A stretch of DNA of 64,000 nucleotides, taken from NCBI RefSeq assembly GCF_000315625.1, contig NW_005434621.1, positions 104,721-168,720 on the forward strand, given 5' to 3'. The notes beneath the pieces are model-generated. The model was not told the DNA's origin. It worked only from the letters and a program-made list of their open reading frames with translations, and ran no database searches. The translations under genes were made by a program, and so were the position numbers. Each line of letters begins with the position of its first letter. Position 1 is the stretch's first letter. This document shows, piece by piece, positions 1 through 10,626 of the stretch. This DNA is from Guillardia theta CCMP2712. Its lineage: Eukaryota; Cryptophyceae; Pyrenomonadales; Geminigeraceae.

Positions 1-110
1 ACTCACTCACTCCAGCCTCCCTCCCTCCCTCCCTCCCTCCCTCCCTCCCTCCCTCCCTCCCTCCCTCCCTCCCTCCCTCCCTCCCTCCCTCCCTCCCTCC
101 CTGTCACCTG
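1..110. repeat. (CCCT)n simple repeat
   Basis: A near-perfect tetranucleotide tract (CCCT/AGGG) fills the first ~100 bases, followed by a purine-rich stretch to about 200. The same tetranucleotide recurs near 24045-24084, 45856-45930 and 49207-49263, so it is a genome-wide feature rather than one locus. Open frames across it (poly Gly-Arg-Glu) are composition artefacts. Confidence 0.9.
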
Positions 111-285
111 AGGGAGGAAGACAGGAGGGAGGAAGTGAGAGAAAGAGAACGAGAGCGAGTTAGAAAGAGAGAGAGGGGGAGGCAGTAAGAACAGCTTCAA
201 AGAGCCCTTGAGTTGCTGCCTGACGATCGACCTTCTCCTCCTCCCTCCCTTAGCATCGTTGCGAGGATTTGTGAACCGATAGCAG

Positions 286-1664
286 GAAATGAACCGACGG
301 ATTTTCCAAGGAAAGCTCCCCAAGGATTTGATTATCGGTGTGCTCTTTCAGCATTGTTGGCATCACTCAAATGTTTTGCTTCATCACGATCTTCACCATT
401 GTCACCTTCACTCACTCTCAACTCTTTAGGATGGAGCACTCGGCTCAACACGACGGCGGGAGTGACAATATTCAAGAGAAACAAGAATGTTGGACTGATG
501 ATGACTTTGTTGGATATGATGATCACGACTGTGATGATGCTGATGATGATGATGCTGGTGGTGATGATGATGATCATGTTATTGGTGGTTGTGGTGGTGG
601 ATGCGATGGATCGAGATTGTTACGATGGTTGTGATAATGATGAAGATGAAGATGATGACGATACTGGTGTTGATGATGGTGACGATGATTTTCATGGTGA
701 TGGTGACGATGATGGTGACGATGACGATGACGATGACGATGATGATGATAGTTTCATCTGACAGGGAGGAGGGATCCATGGTTTCGATGTGCACGTCGAG
801 CTCTCCACAAAAGTCATCGACGACACGGAGAAGTTACGGCAGACCCTCTGCCACGGTGAGACTGGAGGCCACGGCTGAGTGAGTTTGTCACCCGCTCCTT
901 CAGAGCTCTGCCATGTCGCCGCCTGGGTCGTCAACGGCACAAGAAAACCTCCGCATGGCAAGGCCTTCAAGTACTGGGCGAGCATCTCGGCTGCCAGGTG
1001 TGAGGACGAGACGATGAGAGGAGGGAGAGGGAGGAGGGAGGTGGAGAAGAATGTGGGATAGAAAAGAATTCAGGAGGAGGAGGAGGAGGAGGAAGAGGAG
1101 GAGTAAGAGAGCGATAGGTATCCTGGGATCAAGGTTACGACTTGCCACAACTACGAGATCGCCTACAAGTATCGCTATCAGGTCAGTGTTGCCATCGTGG
1201 GAGATTGTGGCAAGAGGGACAGGAGGAGGAGGAGGCTGACGATAGGCAGTGCGTGCTGTGTCACAAGGAGTATGGAAGGCATTCCAAGTCAATCAACGTA
1301 GAGACTGCGAGGTAGAGGAGGAAGGCTGGAGGGAGAGCTCCTCAGGCAGCATGGCAGATGCGGCGTGTGCCGAGGCACCCTCATGCTACTGCCGAAGCTC
1401 AAGGCAGACGGGACGCCATGCGCTGGTGATGGGGACGGAGGGAGGAGGGGAGGATGAAGAGGAGCTGAGAAGGGACATCAGCGAACCCCAACAGCTACTC
1501 GCTGTTCGTCAAGAACAACTACACGACGTTGCAAGCAGAGCACCGGGATAAGACGCCAGCACAGGTTAGGACGAGGATGAGGAGACCTGGAGCTAACTCC
1601 CTCGCAGATCATGCAGGAGCTCGGAAGGCTATGGAAGGAGAGGAAAGAGATACAAACTGCTTGA
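286..1664 (+). CDS. SprT-like zinc metalloprotease, GCNA/ACRC type (5' partial)
   Basis: Nine exons splice in phase: 286-337, 430-488, 765-855, 904-997, 1118-1181, 1250-1311, 1358-1425, 1482-1564, 1608-1664 (stop TGA). The product has the SprT core: a WSTRLNTTAG strand, then the zinc site HELCH (exon junction 855/904 falls inside it), the motif TCHNYEIAYKYRYQC, a CxxC...CxxC zinc ribbon (CVLC and CGVC) and a C-terminal HMG-like helix pair starting PNSYSLFVK. This order is that of the GCNA/SprT family, proteases acting on DNA-protein crosslinks in the nucleus (family knowledge). The N-terminal exons lie beyond the window start; an in-frame stop just before 286 forces an upstream splice. Intron 2 (489-764) is unusually large because it contains a GAT-type microsatellite. 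Confidence 0.85.
489..764. repeat. GAT/GAC-rich microsatellite inside an intron
   Basis: A 276-bp intron made mostly of GATGAT, GGTGAT and GACGAT triplets. Donor gttgga and acceptor ctgacag flank it. It yields poly-Asp or poly-Met open frames in the three forward phases that should not be taken as genes. Confidence 0.75.
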
Positions 1665-1809
1665 TGACATCAGGCTGCTGCGATCCAACGCAACAAACGA
1701 AGCTCAACCCAGTTCAGAACGAGAGAACAACTGTCAGCAAGGCTGGTGGAGACAGGAGGAGGAGGAGGAGGAGGAGGAGGAGGAGGAGTATGAGACATTT
1801 TGATTATTC

Positions 1810-2631
1810 TTACAAGAGAGCGGGATCGATAGAGTCAAGTTCTTCTGCAGTAGTTGTCACCTGGCTGTCCGAACAGACAACCTCCACTCACCGTATGTCA
1901 GATAGCCGTCCCCGTCGAGATCAGCATAGTTGACGAAGAAATCCTGGAGCGAAAGGGTGACGAGAGGGAGGAGAAGACCGGAGGAGGAGCCAAGACCTTG
2001 TAGTCGTCCTTGCGAATATTGTCAAGGCGTTTGAGGTGCGACAAGCCTAGATAAAACTGCGGGAGCAGACCCTTCAAAGATTCGCTGGGGAGCTCAACTG
2101 TACTTCACCTCCTCGCTGGATATTCTTCCGTCAAAGTTCTTGTCGAAGTGCTCCATCGCTCTGTCTGTGTCTGCTCCTTTCTCAAGCTCGCGCTCCTCCT
2201 TGTACTTCTTTGCGGTTGGCCTCATGAACTCAACAAATTCTACCCGCCCATCATTGTCCATATCGAGCTCTGACATGATGTAGTCAAGCTTCTTCGAGTT
2301 GGTCTTGTACCCGAGCTGTCATCAACCATCAACGCTCAGTTGACATCCTGACCCGTGTACCTTCTTCAGCCCTGCTTCGAACTCTTCCTTCGACAAGAAC
2401 CCGCTGTTATCTGCATCGAAAAACCTTGTGGAAGCATCTGTCATCATTGCGAGACATGTGGAAACGCTTGTCGTACCGAAACTTCTTGTGCGATTTGGTG
2501 TATTCGGACCTTTCACTCGACTTCATCTCAGCAACAGTTTGATGCAGATCATCGCCCTGATTCACCGTCACGATTCCTTGGGTTACGTAGGTAGGAGCAG
2601 AGGTGTATATCAAGGCTACGAGGGAGAGCAT
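1810..2631 (-). CDS. Four-EF-hand calcium-binding protein with secretory-type N-terminus
   Basis: Six exons on the minus strand join in phase: 2517-2631, 2361-2437, 2109-2315, 1997-2056, 1892-1943, 1810-1844 (stop TAA at 1810), giving ~181 residues. Four EF-hand loops are visible: DADNSGFLSKEE, DMDNDGRVEFVE, DKNFDGRISSEE and DLDGDGYLTYEE, each with the Asp/Glu ligands at positions 1, 3, 5 and 12. The chosen start gives a hydrophobic leader (MLSLVALIYTSAP), which suggests entry to the secretory pathway or an organelle; an alternative upstream exon at about 2730-2802 encodes another hydrophobic leader but I found no phase-consistent splice for it. The product resembles calmodulin/centrin or reticulocalbin-size EF proteins; which subfamily cannot be told. 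It lies tail to tail with the SprT gene. Confidence 0.8.
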
Positions 2632-2878
2632 GGTGAAGGGAGGCACGAGCAAGGGAGGAGGAAGGTACGAGCAGGGGAGGAGGAGGGTACGAGCAGGGGA
2701 GGAGGAAGCTCTATGTGATGCTGCATGAGGAGCTGCTTGACCTTGAGCGCTGCCGCCATCACCACCAGCACCATCAGCCCGCAGCCACGTAGGGCTGCCA
2801 TGTTTCTGCCACGCAACGAGGCAGATCGGAATGAGGGCGATGAAACGGCGCCCACCGGGCCCGGGCGCTCCGAACCGT

Positions 2879-2915
2879 GTCCTCGTACTGATTTTTAACT
2901 TAACTTTGAGTAAAG
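2879..2915 (+). repeat. Dispersed ~35-bp core repeat, copy 1
   Basis: The stretch begins GTCCTCGTACTGATTTTTAA and ends CTTTGAGTAAAG. It recurs at 51417-51453 and 54310-54346 on the same strand and at 8450-8480 in reverse, each time at the edge of a GC-rich block. Here the GC-rich block is the short ccgggcccgggcg stretch at about 2850-2870. Confidence 0.8.
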
Positions 2916-2939
2916 TCTTGGTGCCACAAACTTTTGGAG

Positions 2940-3090
2940 GCGCCAAAATGGGGAAGGGGATGCAGGGGAGGGAGGGGAGGAAGAGAAGGAAGGAGAGGAA
3001 GAGAAGGGAGGAGAGGGGAGGGAGGGAGGGAGGGGAGGAAGAGAAGGAAGAGGAGGGAGGGGAGGGAGGGAAGGATTACGGAGAATCAGG
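2940..3090. repeat. Purine-rich GGGAGG/GAAGGA low-complexity tract
   Basis: Imperfect G/A repeat between the EF-hand gene and the small ORF at 3198. All open frames crossing it are compositional. Confidence 0.8.
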
Positions 3091-3197
3091 CCAAGAAAGA
3101 GCAAACAGAGAGTTGAGGTATTCAATGATGCGAGAATGAGAACGGAGGAGAGACATGTCATAGTTTCACATAAGTCTCACTTCTTCTTGACAAACAG

Positions 3198-3635
3198 ATG
3201 GCATCCTCTGTCGATCCCCTCTCATTCCTCATCGATCCGTCCTTCGATCTAGCACAGGACGACTCTTTGGAATGGAAAGATCCGTCACGGAACCTGACCC
3301 TTACCCTTGAAGAAGTAGCTGACAAGCCTGATCGCACAATACATCCTGGCAATGCAGACGGTGCTGATGAATTTGAATGGGAGGTCAACAGTTTTGACCC
3401 TCAGAATAGCAACAGCTTGAGCTATACGCAGGACTACAACAGCCCTTCCTCTCCATCCTTGATAACTGGGAACTGTCCTCCTCCTCCTTCTCCCCCTCCT
3501 CTCCACTCCCCACCAAAAAAAAAGTACAAGACTCTCAAGCTTTCAAGTGGTGTCACATGGATTCAAGGAAACAGGATCGTACAGTACTTGTCGCCTGAAG
3601 ATGCGAAGCGGAGTGGAGTGACTATATTCATGTAA
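3198..3635 (+). CDS. Unknown 145-residue protein
   Basis: An uninterrupted ATG-to-TAA frame of 145 codons, preceded immediately by a splice-acceptor-like sequence (cttgacaaacag) and followed by AATAAAG-type AT-rich sequence that could serve as a polyadenylation signal. The N-terminal half is acidic (SFLIDPSFDLAQDD, DGADEFEWEV), the centre is proline-rich (CPPPPSPPPLHSPPKKK), and the C-terminal part ends with GVTWIQGNRIVQYLSPEDA. No known domain is recognised. Codon composition is balanced and unlike the repeats around it, so it is probably a real, single- or last-exon gene. Confidence 0.55.
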   Translation: MASSVDPLSFLIDPSFDLAQDDSLEWKDPSRNLTLTLEEVADKPDRTIHPGNADGADEFEWEVNSFDPQNSNSLSYTQDYNSPSSPSLITGNCPPPPSPPPLHSPPKKKYKTLKLSSGVTWIQGNRIVQYLSPEDAKRSGVTIFM

Positions 3636-4046
3636 GCTTCAGAATGAAAATAAAGACAAAACATCACTTGGCAATTGCGTTCATAACTATGTTATGATTT
3701 CTTGCTTCTTGAAGTTCACAATCCCGCAGTCTGCAACGACTTTGCGCTTGCCATTCTGCTGTAGCAGATGGAAGCTTGAAATCTGCCGAGCTGTAAAGGT
3801 GACGTGACAAATTCTTGTTTAAAAGTGTTGATCTGATTGTGTGCTTGCTCACGCTAACAAGCAATCTTTGCAGGAGAGGAGTTATTCGATGATGTGAACG
3901 ATCGGAACGCTTAAACTCATCGGCCGATATTTCTTTCCTACTTGGTCTGCTTCGGTTTGCCTTTTTTCATTTCAGTCAAGAACACTAATTTCGACCAGCA
4001 ACGTCGCAAGCAAAAAAACAGTTTTATAACATGACAGAAATATATT
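3636..4046. other. Intergenic, nothing recognised
   Basis: AT-richer sequence between the small ORF and the stop of the surface-protein gene. It probably contains 3' untranslated regions of both convergent genes; a TATATTTTACAAG-like stretch lies near 4040. No repeat or RNA gene is seen. Confidence 0.5.
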
Positions 4047-7000
4047 TTACAAGACGATGGAGCGAACTCCTCTCGCAGTGGACTCGCCCGATGAAGAGTC
4101 ATCCTCCTCTATGTGCCGAGGCGTCGATTCAAGATCCTGCTTCGCAAAGGCAAGGTCCGATACAAATCTGATACCCTCCAACGGTAATCTAGGGAATCGA
4201 AAAGAAAACATCTCGTTCAGGTCAAGATCTGACAACATTTCTTGGGAAGGAGAGCTTATGTGCGACCTCTCAACCATCATGACATCATCAGCTGAGACAG
4301 GCTGAATCTCCTCGTCGACCTGAGGTAAACCACTCGCCAAGACTCTGTCAATGCCAGCATCCGCCTCCTGAGCTGCTTGACCCTCTGCTGTTGGTAGCTG
4401 TCCCTGTCTTGCTTCTTCAGCAGGTACTGCTTGCTGCTCGGAAGATGCACGAGGTGATCTGTTTCCTTCTTCAGGTCTCTCCCGTAAGACGAGAGCAGCT
4501 GATGCAATGCCTCTGTCTGCCATCTCTGGCATCGGCTCTTCAGATCTCTGCCCCAATGATGCCAGATCCTTCTTATGCGCAAATTTGTATACAGTCATCG
4601 ACGCACTTACCGTCACAAGGACGCCCACTCCTCCACCGATGAGGCCTAATATGAGCCCAATGTTGATGCGTTTTGTGGGTGCATCAGCTGCAGGAAGAGG
4701 AGAAGAGCTCGTCATGGTGATGGTTGTGGTCGAATTGCCTGGAGGCGATGGTATGACCGGAGGGTCTGCTCCCATGGTCATGTATCCCGAAAAGTGCATG
4801 ACTGCAGCGCGAGTGAGGTTTTTGCCGGGCACAACTTCGCTTTCCTGGCGCTCCCAAGGAGGAAATGCCAATTCGTTGTTGTAGAAGATAGTCGGATTCT
4901 TTCCTGCAGGGATCTTGCTGGGATTGAATGGCGTGAAGATCTCGACTGGTTTTTGGAACCGAATTCCTGAGGGCTCGAACTGCACAATAGGTCCAGCAGG
5001 AACTATAACACCTGCTTGAGCCCCCACGTCAAGATTCGGCAGCTCATAGACCTCCACAGAGATTGTTAGGCCCTCTCCCAATGCTCCTGCCGGAATGCTC
5101 ACGCCGATTCCAGCGGCAGAGGTGATCGTTGTGGGCGCAACGGGGTCAACCAACTTTGGCGGAGGGCTCAACAACTCATTCTTTGTTGCAACTTGATTGC
5201 ATAGGAAACCGAACTGACCTTTGGAGCACACGCACTTGTCACCAACAATTGTGCCGTAGCAGGTATACTGACAGCTGGGTCCAAAATTGGAATCTGCACA
5301 GACTTGTGGAGGAAGGTCTTGGAACGAGAGCGGAAGCGTCACAGACAAGGAAGGAACTGGTCGTCCTGGCAAGTCTGCGATACACAAGGAACAATACAGT
5401 TGGATATCGACTGAGCTGCTGGGAGTTGGAGGGCTAAGGCTTGCGACTGTGAAAAACAAGTAGTTTTGGTCAGGAATTGTAACATCGACCACAAGGGTAT
5501 TCGAAGTCTGGTTCCAGGAGGCTTCCCTCGCCACTCCTGAGCCTGACACGTCGATGAGACTCGCGTTTGTGCGTAACGGTAACCCCTGAATTGAGACTTT
5601 GATCGCTGTCTGGAAGAAGAAGTTCGCCAGGACTGTGATTCTGTACTCACAATACGAGGCAGTGTAACTCGTGTTTGCAGAAATCTGTATACCCGAAAAA
5701 GCAGGCGGAGCAATCAAGGTACATGTCGACTTGGTTGTTATGACGTCGTTGACACAAGTCCAAAGTCTCTCGACCCGGCACTGCGAATTACATCCATCGT
5801 AGGAGACAGTGTTGCCATCATCACATCCTTCGTCCCATGCGGTAATCCCGTCACCGCAAACCGAAGCCGCAGTAAACGATGGAGTCTGGGACACTGACTG
5901 TTCTATCGTAGACTCACTGCCCATTAACGAAGTTGAAGTCTGTGGCAACATTGTGCTCTGAGTGACCACATTTGACGTCGAAACATCAGGCGCGGTGGGT
6001 GCAGGCGTCGTCGTGTCAGGCGCGGTGGGTGCAGGCGTCGTCGTAGACGTCGTCGTGTCAGGCACGGTGGGTGCAGGCGTCGTCGTAGACGTCGTCGTGT
6101 CAGGCGCGGTGGGTGCAGGCGTCGTCGTAGACGTCGTCGTGTCAGGCACGGTGGGTGCAGGCGTCGTCGTAGGCGTCGTCGTGTCAGGCGCGGTGGGTGC
6201 AGGCGTCGTCGTAGACGTCGTCGTGTCAGGCGCGGTGGGTGCAGGCGTCGTCGTAGACGTCGTCGTGTCAGGCGCGGTGGGTGCAGGCGTCGTCGTAGAC
6301 GTCGTCGTGTCAGGCGCGGTGGGTGCAGGCGTCGTCGTAGACGTCGTCGTGTCAGGCGCGGTGGGTGCCGGCGTCGTCGTAGACGTCGTCGTGTCAGGCG
6401 CGGTGGGTGCCGGCGTCGTCGATGTTGATTGATCCTGTTCAAAGAAGTAAGGACAGACCAACACATGATGACATTCATTGTGACCAGCTTTGTTGTCGAT
6501 GTCTCGGGCTCTTGCGAGGCCTCGGGCGTAGAGGAGCTGGATGACTCGATCGGCGATGTCTCGGGCTCTTGCGAGGCCTCGGGCGTAGAGGAGCTGGATG
6601 ACTCGATCGGCGATGTCTCGGGCTCTTGCGAGGCCTCGGGCGTAGAGGAGCTGGATGACTCGATCGGCGATGTCTCGGGCTCTTGCGAGGCCTCGGGCGT
6701 AGAGGAGCTGGATGACTCGATCGGCGATGTCTCGGGCTCTTGCGAGGCCTCGGGCGTAGAGGAGCTGGATGACTCGATCGGCGATGTCTCGGGCTCTTGC
6801 GAGGCCTCGGGCGTAGAGGAGCTGGATGACTCGATCGGCGATGTCTCGGGCTCTTGCGAGGCCTCGGGCGTAGAGGAGCTGGATGACTCGATCGGCGATG
6901 TCTCGGGCTCTTGCGAGGCCTCGGGCGTAGAGGAGCTGGATGACTCGATCGGCGATGTCTCGGGCTCTTGCGAGGCCTCGGGCGTAGAGGAGCTGGATGA

Positions 7001-7740
7001 CTCGATCGGCGATGTCTCGGGCTCTTGCGAGGCCTCGGGTGTAGAGGAGCTGGATGACTCGATCGGCGATGTCTCGGGCTCTTGCGAGGCCTCGGGCGTA
7101 GAGGAGCTGGATGACTCGATCGGCGATGTCTCGGGCTCTTGCGAGGCCTCGGGCGTAGAGGAGCTGGATGACTCGATCGGCGATGTCTCGGGCTCTTGCG
7201 AGGCCTCGGGCGTAGAGGAGCTGGATGACTCGATCGGCGATGTCTGTACTTGCGTGGTTTGATGTAAGGCTGTGCTTGAGCTGGAAGATTCGAAGGTTGC
7301 TGAGCTTTCTGAAGCAGTCTGTGAAACCATGTCATTGCTTGTGAACATGGTGCTGTGAAATTGGGTGACATTCGGTTCTTGGTACATTGTGGTGGTGGTT
7401 GGAGCGTAAAATAATGCTGTGCTGGAACTCGAGGATATTGGTGTTGGAGTGCTGCTTGAACTGCTGAATAGAGGAGTTGTCGTCATCTCATGTGTGGATG
7501 CTACTTGGTACGCTGCACAGAAAACAGAAGTCATTTCATTTCATTTCATATCAATTCAAAGTCAGTGCAGAGAAAAGACGTTGCTTTATCGAACTTCAGC
7601 AGGAATTTACCATACAAAGAAGGAAACAAGAATAAAATGCAAATAAGTAGAGATTACTAACCTTGAGTTTGGTTTGCATAAAGAATGAGAAAGAGAAGAG
7701 AGAAGACCGCCGAGGAGACTGGCTTTGCACCATCACGCAT
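4047..7740 (-). CDS. Large type I surface protein with two tandem-repeat stalks
   Basis: Three exons in phase: 7662-7740, 6485-7512, 4047-6434, about 1,164 residues. The first exon is a signal peptide (core SSAVFSLLFLILYA). Exon 2 is Ser/Thr-rich and holds about 13 copies of a 19-residue unit (SPIESSSSSTPEASQEPET); exon 3 begins with about 10 copies of a 15-residue Thr/Pro unit (TTTPAPTAPDTTTST). These would form an O-glycosylated stalk. Next come a DUF4215-type cysteine motif (CGDG...EGCDDGN...CxxxC), an EGF-like cysteine group ending CVCSKGQFGFLC, a beta domain with IPAGAL reminiscent of ZU5-type domains, one membrane helix (LILGLIGGGVGVLVTV) and an acidic ~150-residue cytosolic tail. Function is not known; adhesion or a coat component is an inference. 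The intron between the two repeat arrays is 50 bp (6435-6484). Confidence 0.8.
5985..6425. repeat. 45-bp tandem repeat (coding)
   Basis: About ten copies of a 45-bp unit encoding the Thr/Pro-rich 15-mer of the surface protein on the minus strand. Units differ by single substitutions (GCG/ACG, GAC/GGC), and one unit near 6005 is shortened. Confidence 0.9.
6498..7240. repeat. 57-bp tandem repeat, about 13 near-identical copies (coding)
   Basis: Thirteen consecutive 57-bp units, almost identical (one C-to-T at about 7040), encode the Ser-rich 19-mer of the surface protein. Because the unit is a multiple of three and stop-free in several frames, long spurious open frames exist on both strands. 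The lack of divergence indicates very recent expansion or active homogenisation. Confidence 0.95.
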
Positions 7741-8679
7741 CCTACTTTCCTCCCGTTTCCTCACCTCCCTCGCCATTGTCAAATCAACCACCCACCCCTT
7801 CACCTCAGACACGTCGTCAACAAGGTGGTAGCACCAACTCAATACACACCCGTACCACCCTCAAAGGTACTGAAAAGGAGGGGTATTTTGTAAACATAAG
7901 TTGACCCTTGCCCCATCTTGACCACCCCCACCCCCCTTGTTGTCTGCTGTACTCTGCAACCAGCTGACCCTACCCCACTATCTACCCCTCACGTCTCCAC
8001 ATGAACCATAATGGTTCTTGCAGTACCCCCTTTGTTTCCCTTTGAAGTACCCCCACCCCTAGTGATAGTACAATTTCTGAGGGACACCTTTATTATTATT
8101 TTAGTCACCAGTCCCCACAGCGTTGAAAATTTAAATTTGAAAACTTCTGTCCAAAACTTCAAGTTCTGAAGGAAAATTGGTTGGAATTGACTTTTTTTCA
8201 ACACAGACCCGAAAAACTAACTGTTCGTCTCGTGAAGTTGTTCAACAGTCCAGTGTACCCGGCAACTGGACCACCCCCCCTTAATCCACTGCCGTACCGG
8301 GTACCGTCTCACACTGGTCAACAGCTATTTAGTACCCCCTTATCCAACTGAATGGACCCCCTGGTCAGAGGGGAATTCCGATCAAGTAAACAGGGGTATT
8401 CAACTTATCCGTTACAGGTCAGTGGTACGTGACGGTTCCCTAGTCTGTACTCAAATTTAAGTTAAAATCAGGACGAGGACAAATCTCAGCGGCACCGGGG
8501 CCCGGCCCGGGGGCTGCCGGGCCGGGCCCCGGGCCCCGGGCCCCGGGCTCTTGGCCGCCGCAGTGAGCCTTTTGAGAATGCGGGTCGGCGCCGGCCCGAG
8601 CCGGGGGAGGCCTGTGCACTGAGATTCGACCGAAAGGAGCTTCAGCACTGGGGAATGCTCAGAGCAGGGAAACCGAGAA

Positions 8680-8718
<39 letters not shown>

Positions 8719-8838
8719 CTGGGGGAGGGAGGAAGAAGAGGGGGAGGAGGGGGGAAGGGAGAAGCAACTATGTGAGACAGCTTGGATTCAGTGTGTTCTG
8801 GCTACAGATTTCGTGATTCCCTCCCTTATCTGCAGATC
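7741..8838. other. Intergenic island: TACCCC-rich stretch, GC block and tetranucleotide repeat
   Basis: From about 7850 to 8440 the sequence is dotted with TACCCC/CCCCTT motifs. A very GC-rich block made of GGGCCCGG-type runs follows at 8490-8600, then (GGCA)n at about 8680-8719. No coding exon is seen. Upstream sequence for the surface protein (reading left) and the PX gene (reading right) must lie here. Confidence 0.6.
8450..8480 (-). repeat. Dispersed ~35-bp core repeat, copy 2 (reverse, diverged)
   Basis: Read on the minus strand it gives GTCCTCGTCCTGATTTTAAC followed by TTAAATTTGAG, a diverged copy of the core at 2879, again abutting a GC-rich block (8490-8600). Confidence 0.7.
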
Positions 8839-10354
8839 ATGGCTTCCAAGTTGACAATCAGTGAACAATATGTTGAGTGGGAGATGGGAATGAACTCGGT
8901 GAAGGGTCCGAACGTAGATGATGTGAAATCGTCGGAAGAAGCGACAGGTAAGAGCGGACAGCAGGGCTACTTTACTGTTGTTGGTGACGTGCGGGAAGAC
9001 TGGGCCGAGAGAAAAGCCTGGATGGGATGGAAGCAGGTGACTGATACTATGATGATTAGAGAGAATGGTTGAACAGATGAAAAGCAGAACGACGAGCAGA
9101 GAATCAGAGGGCATGCAGCTGCGATTGTAACATGGTGAAGTGAGCTGCTGTCTCTGCTGACTTGCACAAGGTGCTGGATTGGTTGAGATACAATGCTGCT
9201 TCGTTCCCAAGTGATGCTCCTCATGCATTAGCATCCTACAAGTGCTGATCGCTTTTGCAGAGTCTCTGTTCGCCTTCACGTCGGAAGCTGTAAAGGCTTT
9301 TGCTGTGCCCTCCTCTCTCTTGACAAGTTCAGAAAGGCGCACATCCTTCCTGTCCCTCTCCCTTCTCAGTCCGTTCCCCTTGGTCCGAAGCTTCACCAGG
9401 TATGCTGGCTGGGCCTTGCCCGCGCTGACCAGGAGCCTTGCAGCTCGCCGAGGACACCTTGCATCGCGGAGCCCAAAGGGATGAGACCAGTATGGAGGAC
9501 TTGTCGTCTCACCGTTATTTGCTCGACCAGTCGAGCACTGAAGCGCATGGATGGGAGCCCGTCACGAGCCAGCGATGGAGCTCCAAGTCTCCCCGCTGCT
9601 CCAGGAGGAGCCGGGCTTCGGACAACAGCCCCGCAGCCACATGGTCCAAGTCCAGGAGCACGAGAGCTGCCGGGTCGAGGGAGTGTGAGGAGCATGGAGA
9701 TGATCGCTACGAGAGGATGAGAGATTGGAACGTCACGGTGCAAATCTCTGGCAAGAGCCTCTTCCCCAGTCCCTCCTTGCTGCTGACGTACGGGCAGGTG
9801 CTTCACACCAGAAGCGAGCTGGAGGCCGAGCTCACGTTTACTACGGTAGGGCTGAGGATTCCTTCCCCTTCTGACCCGACCAACATCCAGGTATCGACGT
9901 GACTGTACAATTCGGAGATGAGACGTCGGATTGCGTCAGCTACACCATTACGCGCAGATTCAGCAGTATGTCCCGTCCGAGCGTGCGAGCTGAGCTGAGC
10001 CCCCTGCAGGATTCTTGTTCCTTCACCTCCAGCTCCTCCGAGAGTTTCCCCAGCTACGCCTCCCGCACATCGAGGGAGGTCGAGATATGATCAGCTCCAC
10101 TTGTCAGTTCTCACCTCACTGTGCAGGCGGATGGAACATCTTCCGCCATCAGCTGAGCGCGGACTTCATAGCGGAGCGGATGATTCACTTGCAGCACTAC
10201 ATGAGGTTGAGATACTCCCTTGTTGGCGAGCCCCCGCCTCATGCCATCCTGCAGCGAGCTCATAGCGCACGAGGAGGCGAGGTTGAGCGAGTCAGTCTTC
10301 GAGTTCCTCGAGCTCAACTCATGGCAAGTCCTCCTGGAGTTTAAGTTGCTGTAA
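8839..10354 (+). CDS. PX-domain protein (phosphoinositide-binding, sorting-nexin-like)
   Basis: The C-terminal part is a PX domain assembled from four exons: about 9891-9966 (DVTVQF...SYTITRRFS), 10010-10084 (LFLHLQLLREFPQLRLPHIE), 10133-10204 (ADFIAERMIHLQHYM) and 10250-10354 (LSESVFEFLELNS, stop TAA). The R-R-F-S motif followed by FLHLQLL and the LQxYM and FLEL helices is the PX signature, which binds phosphatidylinositol phosphates on endosomal membranes (family knowledge). Upstream exons 8839-8947 and 9261-9399 splice in phase and begin ATGGCTTCC after a 5' UTR acceptor; the segment between 9400 and 9890 is coding-like but I could not settle its frame, so the linker is uncertain. The gene converges on the DDX11-type helicase. 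Confidence 0.65.
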
Positions 10355-10626
10355 ATTCTCTGACTTTGCTCGTGAAGCTTCCAGGTGGTAGGAACCTTGT
10401 ACGAGTAGTTCATTGAAATTCATTTCCTCATCTCTTGCTCGTGATTCGACAACATGGACTGGCCTCCCCTGGCCCTGAGCATGGTCTGTCCGTGGAGGAG
10501 CAAGAGACTTCTGCTGTTGCTGTCTGCAAGCCCGGTCAAATGCCGGATGAAGGACCTTTCTTGTCCTCACCTTGACAGTTCCTTTCGCTCCCGGGGAAGG
10601 CAGTTGCTGTTTCGCTAGAGGAGAAG

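Noticed and set aside
6429-7262. Long open frame on the plus strand across the 57-bp repeats
   Set aside because: It is an antisense shadow of the surface-protein repeats; the unit length is a multiple of three and stop-free in several frames. The minus-strand frame has the signal peptide, flanking domains and consistent splicing.
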